DNA of 53,294 nt, taken from the NCBI GenBank assembly GCA_011390245.1, contig JAABSR010000002.1:1-53294 (forward strand), in the 5' to 3' direction. The notes under the pieces are model-generated. The model made no database searches, was not told the origin of the DNA, and worked only from the letters and a program-made list of their open reading frames with translations. The position numbers were made by a program, and so were the translations under genes. The number at the start of each line of letters is the position of its first letter. Positions within the stretch are counted from its first letter, which is position 1. Source of the stretch: Campylobacterales bacterium. Its GTDB lineage: Bacteria > Campylobacterota > Campylobacteria > Campylobacterales > JAABSR01. This document shows positions 1-10,231 of the stretch, in pieces.

Positions 1-2
1 CT

Positions 3-1028
3 TGGGCACCATTTGTTGGGATGTTTATAGCTAGAGTTTCAAGAGGTAGAACTATTAGAGAGTTTGTTTTTGGTGTGCTTTTTGTGCCTGTTGGTTTTAC
101 ATTTATCTGGATGACAGTATTTGGCAACACTGCACTAGATGCGATACTAAATGATGGCTTTATAGCACTCTCAAGTGCAGTTTCAGATGATGTCTCAGTC
201 GCTCTTTTTAAGTTCTTGGAACACTTTCCACTCTCTGGTATTGTTTCAGTTTTAGCTATTATTTTAGTTGTTACATTTTTTGTAACATCCTCAGATTCTG
301 GCTCACTTGTAGTTGATACTATAGCAAGCGGAGGCAGAGAGAATAATCCTGTATGGCAAAGAATCTTCTGGGCAGTACTAGAGGGTGTTGTAGCTGCAGC
401 TCTTCTCATAGCTGGAGGCCTAGGAGCACTTCAATCAGCCTCTATTGTCATTGCACTCCCTTTTGCTGTAATAATGCTTATAGCTTGCTGGGGGCTCTAT
501 AGGGCACTATCACTAGAGAGCATAAGATATGAATCGCTTCAACATCATATGAATGCAGGAAGACATGGCAAAATAAGTGGAACTTGGCAAAACAGACTAA
601 GCAGGCTCATAGAGTATCCAAAAGTATTAGAGACAAGAAGATATGTAAATGAAGATATAAAAAATGCTATGGAGATAGTCAAAAAGGAACTAGAGGGCTA
701 CAATTGGGTGGTAGATATCACACACAACAAAGAAAATGCGGTTGTGACTTTTACAGTTGAACACTCAGGTGATTTTGATTTTGTCTATGAGGTGAGGGCT
801 AGAACCTATGATACTCCAACTTATGCATTTCCAGATATCATAAATCCTACAAAAGAGCAGAAAAAATATGCAAGAGCAGAGGTATTTTTGCAAGATGGAA
901 ACAAAGCTTATGACATATATGGATATGATATTGATGTAGTAGCAAATGACATTATAGATCAGTTTGAAAAACATAGACACTTTTTGCATAATACTTCTAG
1001 TCTAAATCCTGCAGTACCAATAGATTAG
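3..1028 (+). CDS. BCCT family (betaine/carnitine/choline) transporter, C-terminal part (5' truncated by window edge)
   Basis: Frame is open from nt 3: WAPFVGMFIARVSRGRTIREFVFGVLFVPVGFTFIWM, typical of BCCT transporters; TM-rich then a soluble tail. Confidence 0.9.
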   Translation, partial: WAPFVGMFIARVSRGRTIREFVFGVLFVPVGFTFIWMTVFGNTALDAILNDGFIALSSAVSDDVSVALFKFLEHFPLSGIVSVLAIILVVTFFVTSSDSGSLVVDTIASGGRENNPVWQRIFWAVLEGVVAAALLIAGGLGALQSASIVIALPFAVIMLIACWGLYRALSLESIRYESLQHHMNAGRHGKISGTWQNRLSRLIEYPKVLETRRYVNEDIKNAMEIVKKELEGYNWVVDITHNKENAVVTFTVEHSGDFDFVYEVRARTYDTPTYAFPDIINPTKEQKKYARAEVFLQDGNKAYDIYGYDIDVVANDIIDQFEKHRHFLHNTSSLNPAVPID

Positions 1029-1064
1029 AAGATTGCATGTGTTAAATTTAAGTTTGATTTAAAT

Positions 1065-2351
1065 TTGAATATAATTAGTAAAAAAGGGGTTTCTTTGAGT
1101 GATATTATTAGTATTATAGGATTAGGGTATGTAGGACTTCCTCTGGCTGTGGAGTTTGGCAAAAATGAGAAGACTATAGGTTTTGATATCAACAAAGATA
1201 GAATAGAAGAGCTAAAAAGTGGTCATGATAGAACTCTAGAGGTGGAGAGTAGTGAACTAAAAAATACTCCATATCTAAGCTATACTGATAGCTTAGATGA
1301 GATAAAAGAGGCAAACATCTACATAGTCACTGTCCCAACTCCTATAGATATCTACAAAAAACCTGACCTCACTCCAATACTAAAAGCCTCAATAAGTGTA
1401 GGAAAAGTACTAAAAAAAGGAGACATAGTCATCTATGAATCTACTGTATATCCAGGGTGTACAGAGGAGGATTGTGTGCCTATTTTAGAGAGAGAGAGTG
1501 GGCTAAAATTTAATATCGACTTCTTTTGTGGCTACTCTCCTGAGAGAATAAACCCAGGCGATAAAGAGCATAGATTGCCTTCAATCAAAAAAGTCACTAG
1601 CGGAAGTACACCTGAGATTGCCAAAAAAGTAGATGAGCTTTATAAAAAAATAATAACTGCTGGCACTCACCTAGCAAGCTCTATAAAAGTAGCTGAAGCT
1701 GCAAAGGTGATAGAGAATGCACAAAGAGATGTAAATATAGCATTTGTAAATGAGCTCTCTTTGATTTTTGATAGGATGGGAGTAGATACGCTAGAGGTTT
1801 TGGAGGCTGCTGGGACAAAATGGAACTTTCTACCATTTAGACCTGGACTAGTTGGTGGTCACTGTATAGGAGTAGATCCCTACTATCTAACGCACAAAGC
1901 AGAATCGCTTGGATATCACTCACAAGTTATCCTCTCAGGAAGGAAAATAAATGACAATATGGGCGTTTTTGTTGCAAGTAAAATAGTAAAACTTATGATA
2001 AAAAACTCCCAAACAATAGATAAATCAAGGGTTTTGGTTTTAGGCATAACCTTTAAAGAGAACTGCCCTGATATAAGAAACTCTAAAGTTATAGATGTCA
2101 TAAATGAGCTAAAAGAGTTTGGTTGCAAAGTAGATGTATATGATAGCTGGGCAGATTCTAAAGAGGTCTTAAATGAATATGGATTTTCACTACTTGAATC
2201 ATTAGAGGGCAGAGAGTATGAAGCTATCTTGTTGGCTGTAGGGCATAAAGAGTTCAAAGAGATAGACATAAAATCGCTCAAAGCCAAAAAAGGTATCATC
2301 TATGATGTCAAAGGTTTCTTGCCAAAAGATCAAATAGATGGTAGATTGTAA
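1065..2351 (+). CDS. Nucleotide sugar dehydrogenase (UDP-N-acetylhexosamine dehydrogenase, WbpA/TviB-like)
   Basis: N-terminal NAD motif [28 protein letters not shown] motif; true start may be TTG at 1095. Confidence 0.88.
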   Translation: MNIISKKGVSLSDIISIIGLGYVGLPLAVEFGKNEKTIGFDINKDRIEELKSGHDRTLEVESSELKNTPYLSYTDSLDEIKEANIYIVTVPTPIDIYKKPDLTPILKASISVGKVLKKGDIVIYESTVYPGCTEEDCVPILERESGLKFNIDFFCGYSPERINPGDKEHRLPSIKKVTSGSTPEIAKKVDELYKKIITAGTHLASSIKVAEAAKVIENAQRDVNIAFVNELSLIFDRMGVDTLEVLEAAGTKWNFLPFRPGLVGGHCIGVDPYYLTHKAESLGYHSQVILSGRKINDNMGVFVASKIVKLMIKNSQTIDKSRVLVLGITFKENCPDIRNSKVIDVINELKEFGCKVDVYDSWADSKEVLNEYGFSLLESLEGREYEAILLAVGHKEFKEIDIKSLKAKKGIIYDVKGFLPKDQIDGRL

Positions 2352-2362
2352 GAGATTTGTAG

Positions 2363-2989
2363 ATGAAAAAAGAGATAGCAAAAAGGGCTTTTGATCTCTT
2401 CTTTTCACTTGCTATATTGTTACTATTTTTGCCTATAGTGATCATATCTTTTGTGGCTATATTTTTTGAGCTAATCTCTAGAGGGAGAATCTCTCCATTT
2501 ATCATAAGTGAACAAAGAATCTCAAGAGACAAACCTTTTGAGCTTTATAAATTAAATATGTATAAACCAAAAAGCCTAGAGAATTATAAAAAAAATAGTA
2601 GCCAATTCCAAAAATATGGAACTTTTTCATATCTCCAAAAAGATATAGATTCTATTCATGGCTTTGGCAAAATAATGAAAAAACTCTATCTTGATGAGCT
2701 AGGGCAGCTTTTTAATATCATAAAAGGAGATATGAGCATAGTTGGACCAAGACCTCTACCGCCTCTATATGAAGAGAACAAAGAAGATGTGAGAAAAATA
2801 CTAAAAGCAGGACTGGTATGTTTTGCCTCAAATGGATCAAAAAATGAGGGCTCAGTGCTTAGTGGCAAAATAGATGATAGAGAGTATCTTAGGATTTATG
2901 AGAGTGGAAATACAATAGAGCTTATAAAGACAGATCTAGTAGTGATGCTAGATGGATTTAGAGCGATGCTAAAAGCAAAGGGTTACTAG
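2363..2989 (+). CDS. Bacterial sugar transferase (undecaprenyl-phosphate glycosyl-1-phosphate transferase family)
   Basis: KRAFDLFFSLAILLLFLPI..., DELGQLFNIIKGDMSIVGPRPLPP; C-terminal motif divergent (AGLVCFASNGS). Confidence 0.85.
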   Translation: MKKEIAKRAFDLFFSLAILLLFLPIVIISFVAIFFELISRGRISPFIISEQRISRDKPFELYKLNMYKPKSLENYKKNSSQFQKYGTFSYLQKDIDSIHGFGKIMKKLYLDELGQLFNIIKGDMSIVGPRPLPPLYEENKEDVRKILKAGLVCFASNGSKNEGSVLSGKIDDREYLRIYESGNTIELIKTDLVVMLDGFRAMLKAKGY

Positions 2990-3017
2990 TGTCTTATATA
3001 CATAGAAATAGATATAG

Positions 3018-3782
3018 ATGAAAATTTTACTCAAATATGCTATCTCACTTCTTAGAGGAATCCCATTAGCATATCCCAAAATTAAAGAGCACAGCATATC
3101 TATAGAGGGTGAAGCTGGAATAAAAAGAGTTGTACATATTAGTGATCTTCACATAGGTGAATTTGCAACTCTTAAATTTTGTAAAGAGCTTATTAGAAGA
3201 ATTGATACTATTTTTCCAGATATTATACTTATTAGTGGAGATATGATTACTAGTAGAAAAAAGAGATACATAGATATATTTAAGATATTTAGTACTCTTA
3301 AATCAAAAGATGGAATATTCTTTGTAGCTGGGAATAGAGAGCTTGAGTGCTTCTCTCTAGTTGAGCTAAAAGAGCTATGCGAAGAGGTTGGCTTTAGACT
3401 TTTAGAAGATGAGGTAGTTTTGGTTGGAAATCTAAAAATAGCTGGGATAACAAATGGCGGTGAAAACCTGAAAAAGAATCTATCTAAAATATCTCCAAAA
3501 GAGGTAGATATACTCTTCTCACACCAACCAAAAAGTATAAAAGCAGCACTAAAACTTGGCATAAAAACCAAACTTTTTGTATGTGGACACACGCATGGGG
3601 GTCAGCTAAATCCTTTTGGCAAAAACTTGCTAAAAAAGCAAAATCAGCCCTACTTTAGCGGTATGTATTCAAAAGATAAGATGTTGGTATATGTAAACTC
3701 AGGAGTTGGCTCTACAGTAGTGCCACTAAGATTTCTCTCTACATCTGAAATCGCTTCTCTAAACATAGAATCTAAACCATAG
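3018..3782 (+). CDS. Metallophosphoesterase (YaeI-like)
   Basis: ISDLHIGE, SGDMI, GNRE, CGHTHGGQ metallophosphatase motifs. Confidence 0.9.
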   Translation: MKILLKYAISLLRGIPLAYPKIKEHSISIEGEAGIKRVVHISDLHIGEFATLKFCKELIRRIDTIFPDIILISGDMITSRKKRYIDIFKIFSTLKSKDGIFFVAGNRELECFSLVELKELCEEVGFRLLEDEVVLVGNLKIAGITNGGENLKKNLSKISPKEVDILFSHQPKSIKAALKLGIKTKLFVCGHTHGGQLNPFGKNLLKKQNQPYFSGMYSKDKMLVYVNSGVGSTVVPLRFLSTSEIASLNIESKP

Positions 3783-5601
3783 CATCACCTATCATCTGCT
3801 TTTTAAATCTAACAACCCTATCTCTCCCACTCTCCTTAGCTTTATAAAGTGCAATATCTGCAAATTTTATCCCTTTCCAAATCGTTGAGGCATCTTGAGG
3901 GAAAAGAGCAATTCCAATACTTATAGTTTTGCTAATCTCATCTCTGCCAGCTGAAAATTTCTTCTTTGAGAAGTGTATCCTAATCTTCTCTGCTATATCA
4001 TTTATCACCTCTACATCTGGATTGTAGAGTAACACTACAAACTCTTCACCACCAAATCTTATGGAGAGATCAGACTCTCTTGTGCACTCTTTTAGCGATT
4101 TGGCTAGGGAATTTATAACAACATCTCCGACATCGTGCCCATAGGTATCATTTACTGCCTTGAAGTAGTCAATATCAACCATCAGTATGCCATATACTGT
4201 TTTAGACCTTAGAGAGATAGAAGTGACACTCTCAATATACTCATCTAAAAATTTTCTATTATATAGCCCAGTTAGAGAATCTCTAAGAGAGCTCTCTTTT
4301 AGCATCTCTGTATATATATTATTTTGAGCTACTGGCTTTAGTGCGTCAAGATAGTTGAAAATTAGAGGGATATGATCTTTTATTTTTTGCAAAACTATAT
4401 GATCTTTTACTAAGATTGAGAGCAAAAGTGTGAAGTTTTGAGATACATGGTATTTTATATCTATAAATTTCTGCTCATTATTACAAACCAAAAGTGCTCT
4501 ATTTTCATCTTCATCTACAAAAAGCACTTTTGCATCATCTAATCTTTTGGATTCTATATCTATGTATAGCCAAAATTCACTCTCTTTTGGAAAAAGTAGC
4601 TCTTTGGTGTTATTTTTAGAATCTATCTCAACAAGTGCAAACTCTTCTAAATCAAATCTGTTTTTTACAAGAAAATAGAGCGATTCATACATCTTCTCTC
4701 TCTCATCTAGAACCTCTATAGTCTTTTTGAATTTATAGATATCTGCTAACTCCCAAATAATCTCTTTTGTTCTAATAAGAGGGTTTTTATTATAGACTTT
4801 TTCACTGTAGTTTAGAAGTATTGATATCTTTTTATCTATATCATCTACTGTATCTTTTAGCATCTCATTTAGTGAATTTAACCAAACAGCTACCTCTCCT
4901 GCTTCATCTTTTAGTTTAGTTTTTACCTTTTTGGAGTAATCACCCTCTTTTATGGCATGTATAGAGCCAATAAGTCCCTCATATAAAATCATATATGGCT
5001 TCATCAAGATATTTGAGATCAAAAGAGCAACAAGAAGGAGGGCTATTGAGATTAAAATAATCTTGACAATAGTATGTAAACCACTCTCCCTAACATCACT
5101 CACATCAAAAACCATAGAGATAGCACCTAGCACCTCTCCATCTTTTGCGTTATGGCACTCCAAGCAGTTTGGCAAACCCTCAGAGCTTGCAATATATGGA
5201 ATTGTCACTCTTAGTGTAACGCTCTGACTTGATTCATCTAGAATATTAAAAGCAACGCCGCTTTTTAAAACATCTAAATCTATACCATCTTTTGCTCCCT
5301 CATTCAAAATAGTACTTTTGCCAAATTGCTCTTCTACAGATTTAGATCTCACAAGCCAAAGATCTTTTACATTTTGAGAGTTTGTTATCTTTTCAAGAAA
5401 GTAGCCTCTTTTGTCCATGATACCATTAACCATGTGTGCAGTTAGCGAATCCCTTACAAATTCAGCGGTTAGTTTTGATTTATCTTTTGCAGATTCTATA
5501 CCAAGCTCTCTAAAGCTAAGAGCCACCATAGCGATAACTATAAATGTAAAAATTGAGAGAATTACGACTGGAAGTAGGGTTATTTTTCTCCTTAGAGACA
5601 C
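3772..5601 (-). CDS. Diguanylate cyclase with periplasmic CXXCH (heme-c-like, DUF3365/Tll0287-like) sensor domain and HAMP-like linker
   Basis: N-terminal TM, CLECHNAKDGEVLGAISMVFD, second TM, C-terminal GGDEF domain with RFGGEEF and upstream RESD (I-site RxxD). Confidence 0.85.
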   Translation of the reverse strand: MSLRRKITLLPVVILSIFTFIVIAMVALSFRELGIESAKDKSKLTAEFVRDSLTAHMVNGIMDKRGYFLEKITNSQNVKDLWLVRSKSVEEQFGKSTILNEGAKDGIDLDVLKSGVAFNILDESSQSVTLRVTIPYIASSEGLPNCLECHNAKDGEVLGAISMVFDVSDVRESGLHTIVKIILISIALLLVALLISNILMKPYMILYEGLIGSIHAIKEGDYSKKVKTKLKDEAGEVAVWLNSLNEMLKDTVDDIDKKISILLNYSEKVYNKNPLIRTKEIIWELADIYKFKKTIEVLDEREKMYESLYFLVKNRFDLEEFALVEIDSKNNTKELLFPKESEFWLYIDIESKRLDDAKVLFVDEDENRALLVCNNEQKFIDIKYHVSQNFTLLLSILVKDHIVLQKIKDHIPLIFNYLDALKPVAQNNIYTEMLKESSLRDSLTGLYNRKFLDEYIESVTSISLRSKTVYGILMVDIDYFKAVNDTYGHDVGDVVINSLAKSLKECTRESDLSIRFGGEEFVVLLYNPDVEVINDIAEKIRIHFSKKKFSAGRDEISKTISIGIALFPQDASTIWKGIKFADIALYKAKESGRDRVVRFKKQMIGDAMV

Positions 5602-5616
5602 TTTTAAGACTCCTCT

Positions 5617-7428
5617 CTATTCAACTGTTACACTTTTGGCAAGATTTCTTGGCATATCTACATCATTTCCAAGTCTAATAGAGACCTCTAGTGCAAATAG
5701 TTGTAACACTACCATCATCTCAAAAAACTCGACCATGTAAGAATCACTATTTTGAATATAGATCATATCATCAGCACTATCAATACAAATAGGCGATATA
5801 GCAGCAATTGTTGCATCTCTGGCTGCAATCTCTTCTACATTGCTTTTGATCTTCTCAAAAAGGAGATTTTTTGGCATCAAAGCTATAGTAAAAAGCTCAC
5901 TATCTGCTAATGCGATAGGACCATGTTTCATCTCACCAGCAGGATATCCCTCAGCGTGAAGATAGCTAATCTCTTTGAGCTTTAATGCACCCTCTAGTGC
6001 CAGAGGGAAAAATATGTCTCTTCCTATAAAAAAGAATCCATGTCCATGCAAAAATCTTTTTGAAAGCTTCTTTAGTCGCTCATGCAACTTCTCATCAACC
6101 TTTGTAGAGGCAGCAGATTCTATCATCTTGTGTAGCTCTTTTTTTATATCACTCTTTTGTAGGTGACCTTTAAATTTTGCAAAAAAGAGAGAGAGCATCC
6201 ATAAAACCATGATCTGAGTAGCAAATGCTTTAGTAGATGCGACACCTTTTTCAATGCCTGCACGAGTTAGTATTGTAAAATCTGCAAGCCTAACTATTGA
6301 GCTATTATCTACATTGCAAATTGCTAATGTTTTTAGCCCAGATGCTTTTGCAATCTTTAAAGCCTCTAATGTATCAGCTGTCTCTCCACTTTGTGAGATA
6401 ACTACAAAAAGCTCACTCTCTTTGAGTATTGGCTCTTTGTATCTAAACTCACTAGCGATCTCTACATGTGTTCTTATTTTTGCTATCCTCTCAAGCAGAT
6501 ATGAACCAGCAAGAGCTGAGTGATAGCTTGTACCACATGCACAAATTTTTATCGATTCTACGCCTACTAAAATACCAGCATCAAACTCCTCAAAAACTAT
6601 ATCATGCTCTAAAACTCTGCCCATCATAGTCTCTAGCAATATTTGATGCTGCTCATATATCTCTTTTTCCATAAAGTATCTAAAGCCATCTTTTTGGGCA
6701 AAAGTCTTATTTACATGAAGCTTTTTGAACTCTGGATTTAACTCTTTAAAATCTAAGAAAAATTTCTCTTCACTGTTTGTAGCATATCCATACTCACCAT
6801 CTTCAAGATATACCACTTCACTTGCACTTCCAATCAAAGGTGCATCTGAGGAGGCAAAATAGATTCCATTTTCTCCTTTTCCATAAATAAGCGGAGAGCC
6901 ATTTTTTGCAAAATAGATAGTCTCAGGACTATTTTTTGTAATCAACAAAATAGCATAGGCTCCCTTCAAAGAGGAGATTGTCTTCTCAAAAGCGACTAGA
7001 GTATTTTTGTGCTCTTTTAGATTCTCCTCAAAAAGATGTACAATAACCTCTGTATCTGTTTGTGATAGAAATGAACAACCCTTTTTAGTAAGCTCTTTTT
7101 TTATCTCAGAGTAGTTCTCGATGATACCATTGTGCACAACATAGCTAAACTCGGCAAAATGTGGGTGAGCATTTGCCTCTGTAGGTTTTCCATGAGTTGC
7201 CCATCTAGTGTGTCCTATGCCTATTCCAAAGGTATCTCCACTACTATACTCTTTTGCCTTCTCTCTTAGATTTTCAAGCTTTCCAGTAGCTTTGTAGATG
7301 GAGAGATCACTCTCTTGAAGTATAGCAATCCCAGCAGAATCATACCCTCTATATTCAAGCTCGGCCAATCCATCTAGAAGTCTATTTTTTATATCATCTT
7401 TTCCTATGTATCCAACTATTCCGCACAT
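5617..7428 (-). CDS. glmS: Glutamine--fructose-6-phosphate aminotransferase (isomerizing)
   Basis: MCGIVGYIG N-terminus, SIS domains, C-terminal DMPRNLAKSVTVE. Confidence 0.97.
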   Translation of the reverse strand: MCGIVGYIGKDDIKNRLLDGLAELEYRGYDSAGIAILQESDLSIYKATGKLENLREKAKEYSSGDTFGIGIGHTRWATHGKPTEANAHPHFAEFSYVVHNGIIENYSEIKKELTKKGCSFLSQTDTEVIVHLFEENLKEHKNTLVAFEKTISSLKGAYAILLITKNSPETIYFAKNGSPLIYGKGENGIYFASSDAPLIGSASEVVYLEDGEYGYATNSEEKFFLDFKELNPEFKKLHVNKTFAQKDGFRYFMEKEIYEQHQILLETMMGRVLEHDIVFEEFDAGILVGVESIKICACGTSYHSALAGSYLLERIAKIRTHVEIASEFRYKEPILKESELFVVISQSGETADTLEALKIAKASGLKTLAICNVDNSSIVRLADFTILTRAGIEKGVASTKAFATQIMVLWMLSLFFAKFKGHLQKSDIKKELHKMIESAASTKVDEKLHERLKKLSKRFLHGHGFFFIGRDIFFPLALEGALKLKEISYLHAEGYPAGEMKHGPIALADSELFTIALMPKNLLFEKIKSNVEEIAARDATIAAISPICIDSADDMIYIQNSDSYMVEFFEMMVVLQLFALEVSIRLGNDVDMPRNLAKSVTVE

Positions 7429-7463
7429 ATATTTCTAAACCTTTATTTGTATTAACAACCAAC

Positions 7464-7481
7464 AAAAAAGCAGAATTGCTT
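7464..7481 (-). terminator. Weak rho-independent terminator candidate after the glnD-like gene
   Basis: Read on minus strand: AAGCA-ATTC-TGCTT hairpin followed by TTTT, just after the stop at 7485. Confidence 0.35.
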
Positions 7482-7484
7482 ACG

Positions 7485-10004
7485 CTATTTTGTCGCTACA
7501 ATCCTGTTCACTACTCTATCCCAATTATTCCAAAAGTTTCTATTTTTTTCTATTAAAAAAGTATCCATTACCCTATCATTGTAGGTGTGAACTTTTGCAG
7601 CAACAATCTCTATTCCATATTCATCTAAAAGTGAAGCGATATATGCCAAAAGACCTTTTTGGTTTTTTGTGCTCAAGATAAATTCTGCAAGCTCTTTTGA
7701 GTGATTTTGGTTTATTTTGATACCTCTTTTTGAGATTTGGGGCTTTATAAGTTTTGCCTTTTTGCTCATATCAAAACTAGAATCTATCAACTCCTCTATA
7801 CCTAAAACATCAATATCTTCTATCACCTCATCAAAATCTATCCTAAAATACTTCTTGCCGCCAAAAATTTTGAAAATATCCATAGAAGCGATACTAAAAT
7901 TTGAGAGCCTCCCTAGAAGATATCCAAGATTTAGATCAATACCACGAATAATTTCAATAGTCAAAAAGTGCTCATTTCTTATCTTGTAATCATATCTACT
8001 AACCTCTTCTGCCATTTTTGAAATATTTATTATATCATCATTTTTTAGTTTCAAGAAGAACATATTTGATTTTATAGAAACAATCTTTTTTTGCAAGTTT
8101 ATTGGCAGGGATAAAAACTCACTACCTTTTTTTAGATTCTCAACCCTTCTTATTCTTTTTTGAGTTTGGGTTAATAGTTCATCTTTATTCATAACCCCTA
8201 AAGCGTTATGGTATAGCTCAAAAAGAAGCTTCTCCAAAAACTTTGTAAATCTCCCCTCACTAACTCCGCTAACATCAGCATAAGTTAGTATAAAAAGCAT
8301 CTCTAGAAGCTCTTTTGAGCGGATTTTTGAGACAAACTCTAAAATAGTGTTCTCATTGTATATATCCTCTTTTTGGACAACTGAGGTCATCAAGGTGTGG
8401 TATCTAATCAAAATAGAACCCATATCTGCATGCTCAAGCTCAATTTTTTCTGCAAATTTTTTAAATATCTCCTCACCCACGATTGAGTGTTCTCTCTTTC
8501 TGCCCTTTCCGATATCGTGAAAAAAGAGAGCTATTTTTAGCATCGATCTTTTGTTGATATCTAGGTTTTGATATAGAGACTTTAAAAAGCTGTTTTGGAT
8601 ATTTTCTATGTGGTAGATTGAGTGAATTGAGTGCATATCAACTGGTAAACTATGGTACCCATCAAATTGTGGAAGGTAGAGCACCTTTTTAAAAGCTGGG
8701 ATAAAATACTCAATCAAATTTGCATCATAAAAAGCTTTTAGTATTGAGTATGTGTATTTTCTAAAAAAGAGTTTTTTGAAAGCTGTGTTTATATTTTTTG
8801 TTGATATTGCTGGTTTTTTTGCTCTTTTTAGCATATATATTGCTGAAGAATCAAAAGAGAACTCTCTATCTTCAAGCCTCAAAAGAAAATCTAGTATCTC
8901 TATTAAATTTATAGGTTCTAGATTAAATGAGCAGTAGATTCTATTCTCAAATTCAAATATTCCCTCTTTCAATCTAACCTGCTTTAATTTATATATATTT
9001 TTGGGATTATAAAAAAATCTCCTAGTGATTCGTGAAAGATTGATATCAGAGAAAAGATAGACTCTATGCATCGCCTCTAGTGCTCTTTTTGCACAATCAA
9101 TAACCCCTTTTTGATTCTCTTCAAAACCTAATTTTTTTGCAACTTGAGGCAAAATTTCTAAAACTAGCTTATCGCTCTTCTTTCTACTGCTTAGATGCAA
9201 AGCACTTCTTATACGAAAGAGAAACTCTAGATACCCTCTAAACTCTTTATACTCATCCTCCTTGAAAAGGATCTCTTGAAGATCGCGTAAACTTTTGACT
9301 TTATATATTGTATTACTTATCCAAAAGAGTGTATTTGCATCTCTAATACCACCATATCCCTCTTTTATATCAGGCTCCATAGAGTAGGGATATTTTGTGT
9401 GTCTCTTTTGGTACTCCTCTATCTTTTCTAAGGCATACTCTTTTTGATTTTCATTTCTTATCCTATTTAGTTTGGATTCTACCTCTACATATAGCACTTT
9501 TGAACCACATATAAAACGAGATTCGATCATTGCTGTTTTGATTGTGATATCTTCTCTGCTAGCATCTATTAGCTCTCCTACTTCATGAGCTCTATGACCA
9601 AGCTTCAATCCCGCATCCCAAGCGATATAAAAAATCTTTTTTATTATTGGCTCTATATTGTAGCCCTCTATCTTTTTATAAACAATCATCAAATCAATAT
9701 CAGAATACATAGCAAGCTGCTCTCTACCATAAGAGCCTAATGCAACAAGGGTGATTGGGAGTTGATTTGTCAAGGGTATGTAATCTTTGAAAAAAATTCT
9801 TAGAGAGGTTTTATATATTAGGTTTATAAATTTATCAAGCTCTTTTGTGTGGTGATATAAAAATTGCTTGCCTTGTGTTTTTTTAAATCTCTCCTCAAGT
9901 GAAGATAGATAGCTCTTTATCTCAACTTTAATAAGTTTTGAAATCTCAAAATCATCACAACTTGAATATAACTTATCCTCAACATCAATCTCTAAACTCA
10001 TCAA
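7485..10004 (-). CDS. glnD: [Protein-PII] uridylyltransferase family protein (GlnD-like)
   Basis: GSYGREQLAMYSDIDLMIVY nucleotidyltransferase motif, HD motif FFHDIGKGR, C-terminal ACT-like domain; ATG at 10001 is a likely start. Confidence 0.88.
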   Translation of the reverse strand: MMSLEIDVEDKLYSSCDDFEISKLIKVEIKSYLSSLEERFKKTQGKQFLYHHTKELDKFINLIYKTSLRIFFKDYIPLTNQLPITLVALGSYGREQLAMYSDIDLMIVYKKIEGYNIEPIIKKIFYIAWDAGLKLGHRAHEVGELIDASREDITIKTAMIESRFICGSKVLYVEVESKLNRIRNENQKEYALEKIEEYQKRHTKYPYSMEPDIKEGYGGIRDANTLFWISNTIYKVKSLRDLQEILFKEDEYKEFRGYLEFLFRIRSALHLSSRKKSDKLVLEILPQVAKKLGFEENQKGVIDCAKRALEAMHRVYLFSDINLSRITRRFFYNPKNIYKLKQVRLKEGIFEFENRIYCSFNLEPINLIEILDFLLRLEDREFSFDSSAIYMLKRAKKPAISTKNINTAFKKLFFRKYTYSILKAFYDANLIEYFIPAFKKVLYLPQFDGYHSLPVDMHSIHSIYHIENIQNSFLKSLYQNLDINKRSMLKIALFFHDIGKGRKREHSIVGEEIFKKFAEKIELEHADMGSILIRYHTLMTSVVQKEDIYNENTILEFVSKIRSKELLEMLFILTYADVSGVSEGRFTKFLEKLLFELYHNALGVMNKDELLTQTQKRIRRVENLKKGSEFLSLPINLQKKIVSIKSNMFFLKLKNDDIINISKMAEEVSRYDYKIRNEHFLTIEIIRGIDLNLGYLLGRLSNFSIASMDIFKIFGGKKYFRIDFDEVIEDIDVLGIEELIDSSFDMSKKAKLIKPQISKRGIKINQNHSKELAEFILSTKNQKGLLAYIASLLDEYGIEIVAAKVHTYNDRVMDTFLIEKNRNFWNNWDRVVNRIVATK

Positions 10005-10076
10005 TATACCTCTGACACTAATTTGTAATATTAGCTAAAAAGATTTTTTTGTAACTATCTTGAAATAACTACTCTT

Positions 10077-10082
10077 TATAAT
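10077..10082 (+). promoter_or_regulatory. Candidate -10 element (TATAAT) upstream of small ORF
   Basis: TATAAT 25 nt upstream of an ATG with strong SD; -35 not clear, as is common in Campylobacterota. Confidence 0.4.
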
Positions 10083-10106
10083 TCACAAAACCAAAAAGGA
10101 GTAGCA

Positions 10107-10217
10107 ATGCAACCGCCAAAAGATGTATCATTTGATCCAAAAAAGCAGACTCACCAGATGCTAAAAGGGAGTAAAGCTATAAAAAAATTCCTAAAAAATA
10201 GAACTAAAGAGCTCTAA
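10107..10217 (+). CDS. Small basic protein (36 aa), hypothetical
   Basis: MQPPKDVSFDPKKQTHQMLKGSKAIKKFLKNRTKEL*, SD AAAAAGGAG before ATG and TATAAT upstream; not in supplied ORF track. Confidence 0.6.
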   Translation: MQPPKDVSFDPKKQTHQMLKGSKAIKKFLKNRTKEL

Positions 10218-10231
10218 AAAGAGCTTTTTAG
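10214..10231. terminator. AT-rich hairpin between convergent small ORF and folB
   Basis: CTAAAAA-GAGC-TTTTTAG perfect inverted repeat overlapping both stop codon regions. Confidence 0.4.

Noticed and set aside
765-989. Minus-strand ORF of 74 aa antisense to the BCCT C-terminal region
   Set aside because: Low-complexity residue content, lies wholly opposite a well supported coding frame; no SD or family signal. The same applies to most antisense ORFs in the track (for example 1916-2299, 3149-3592, 39079-39699, 47993-48385).
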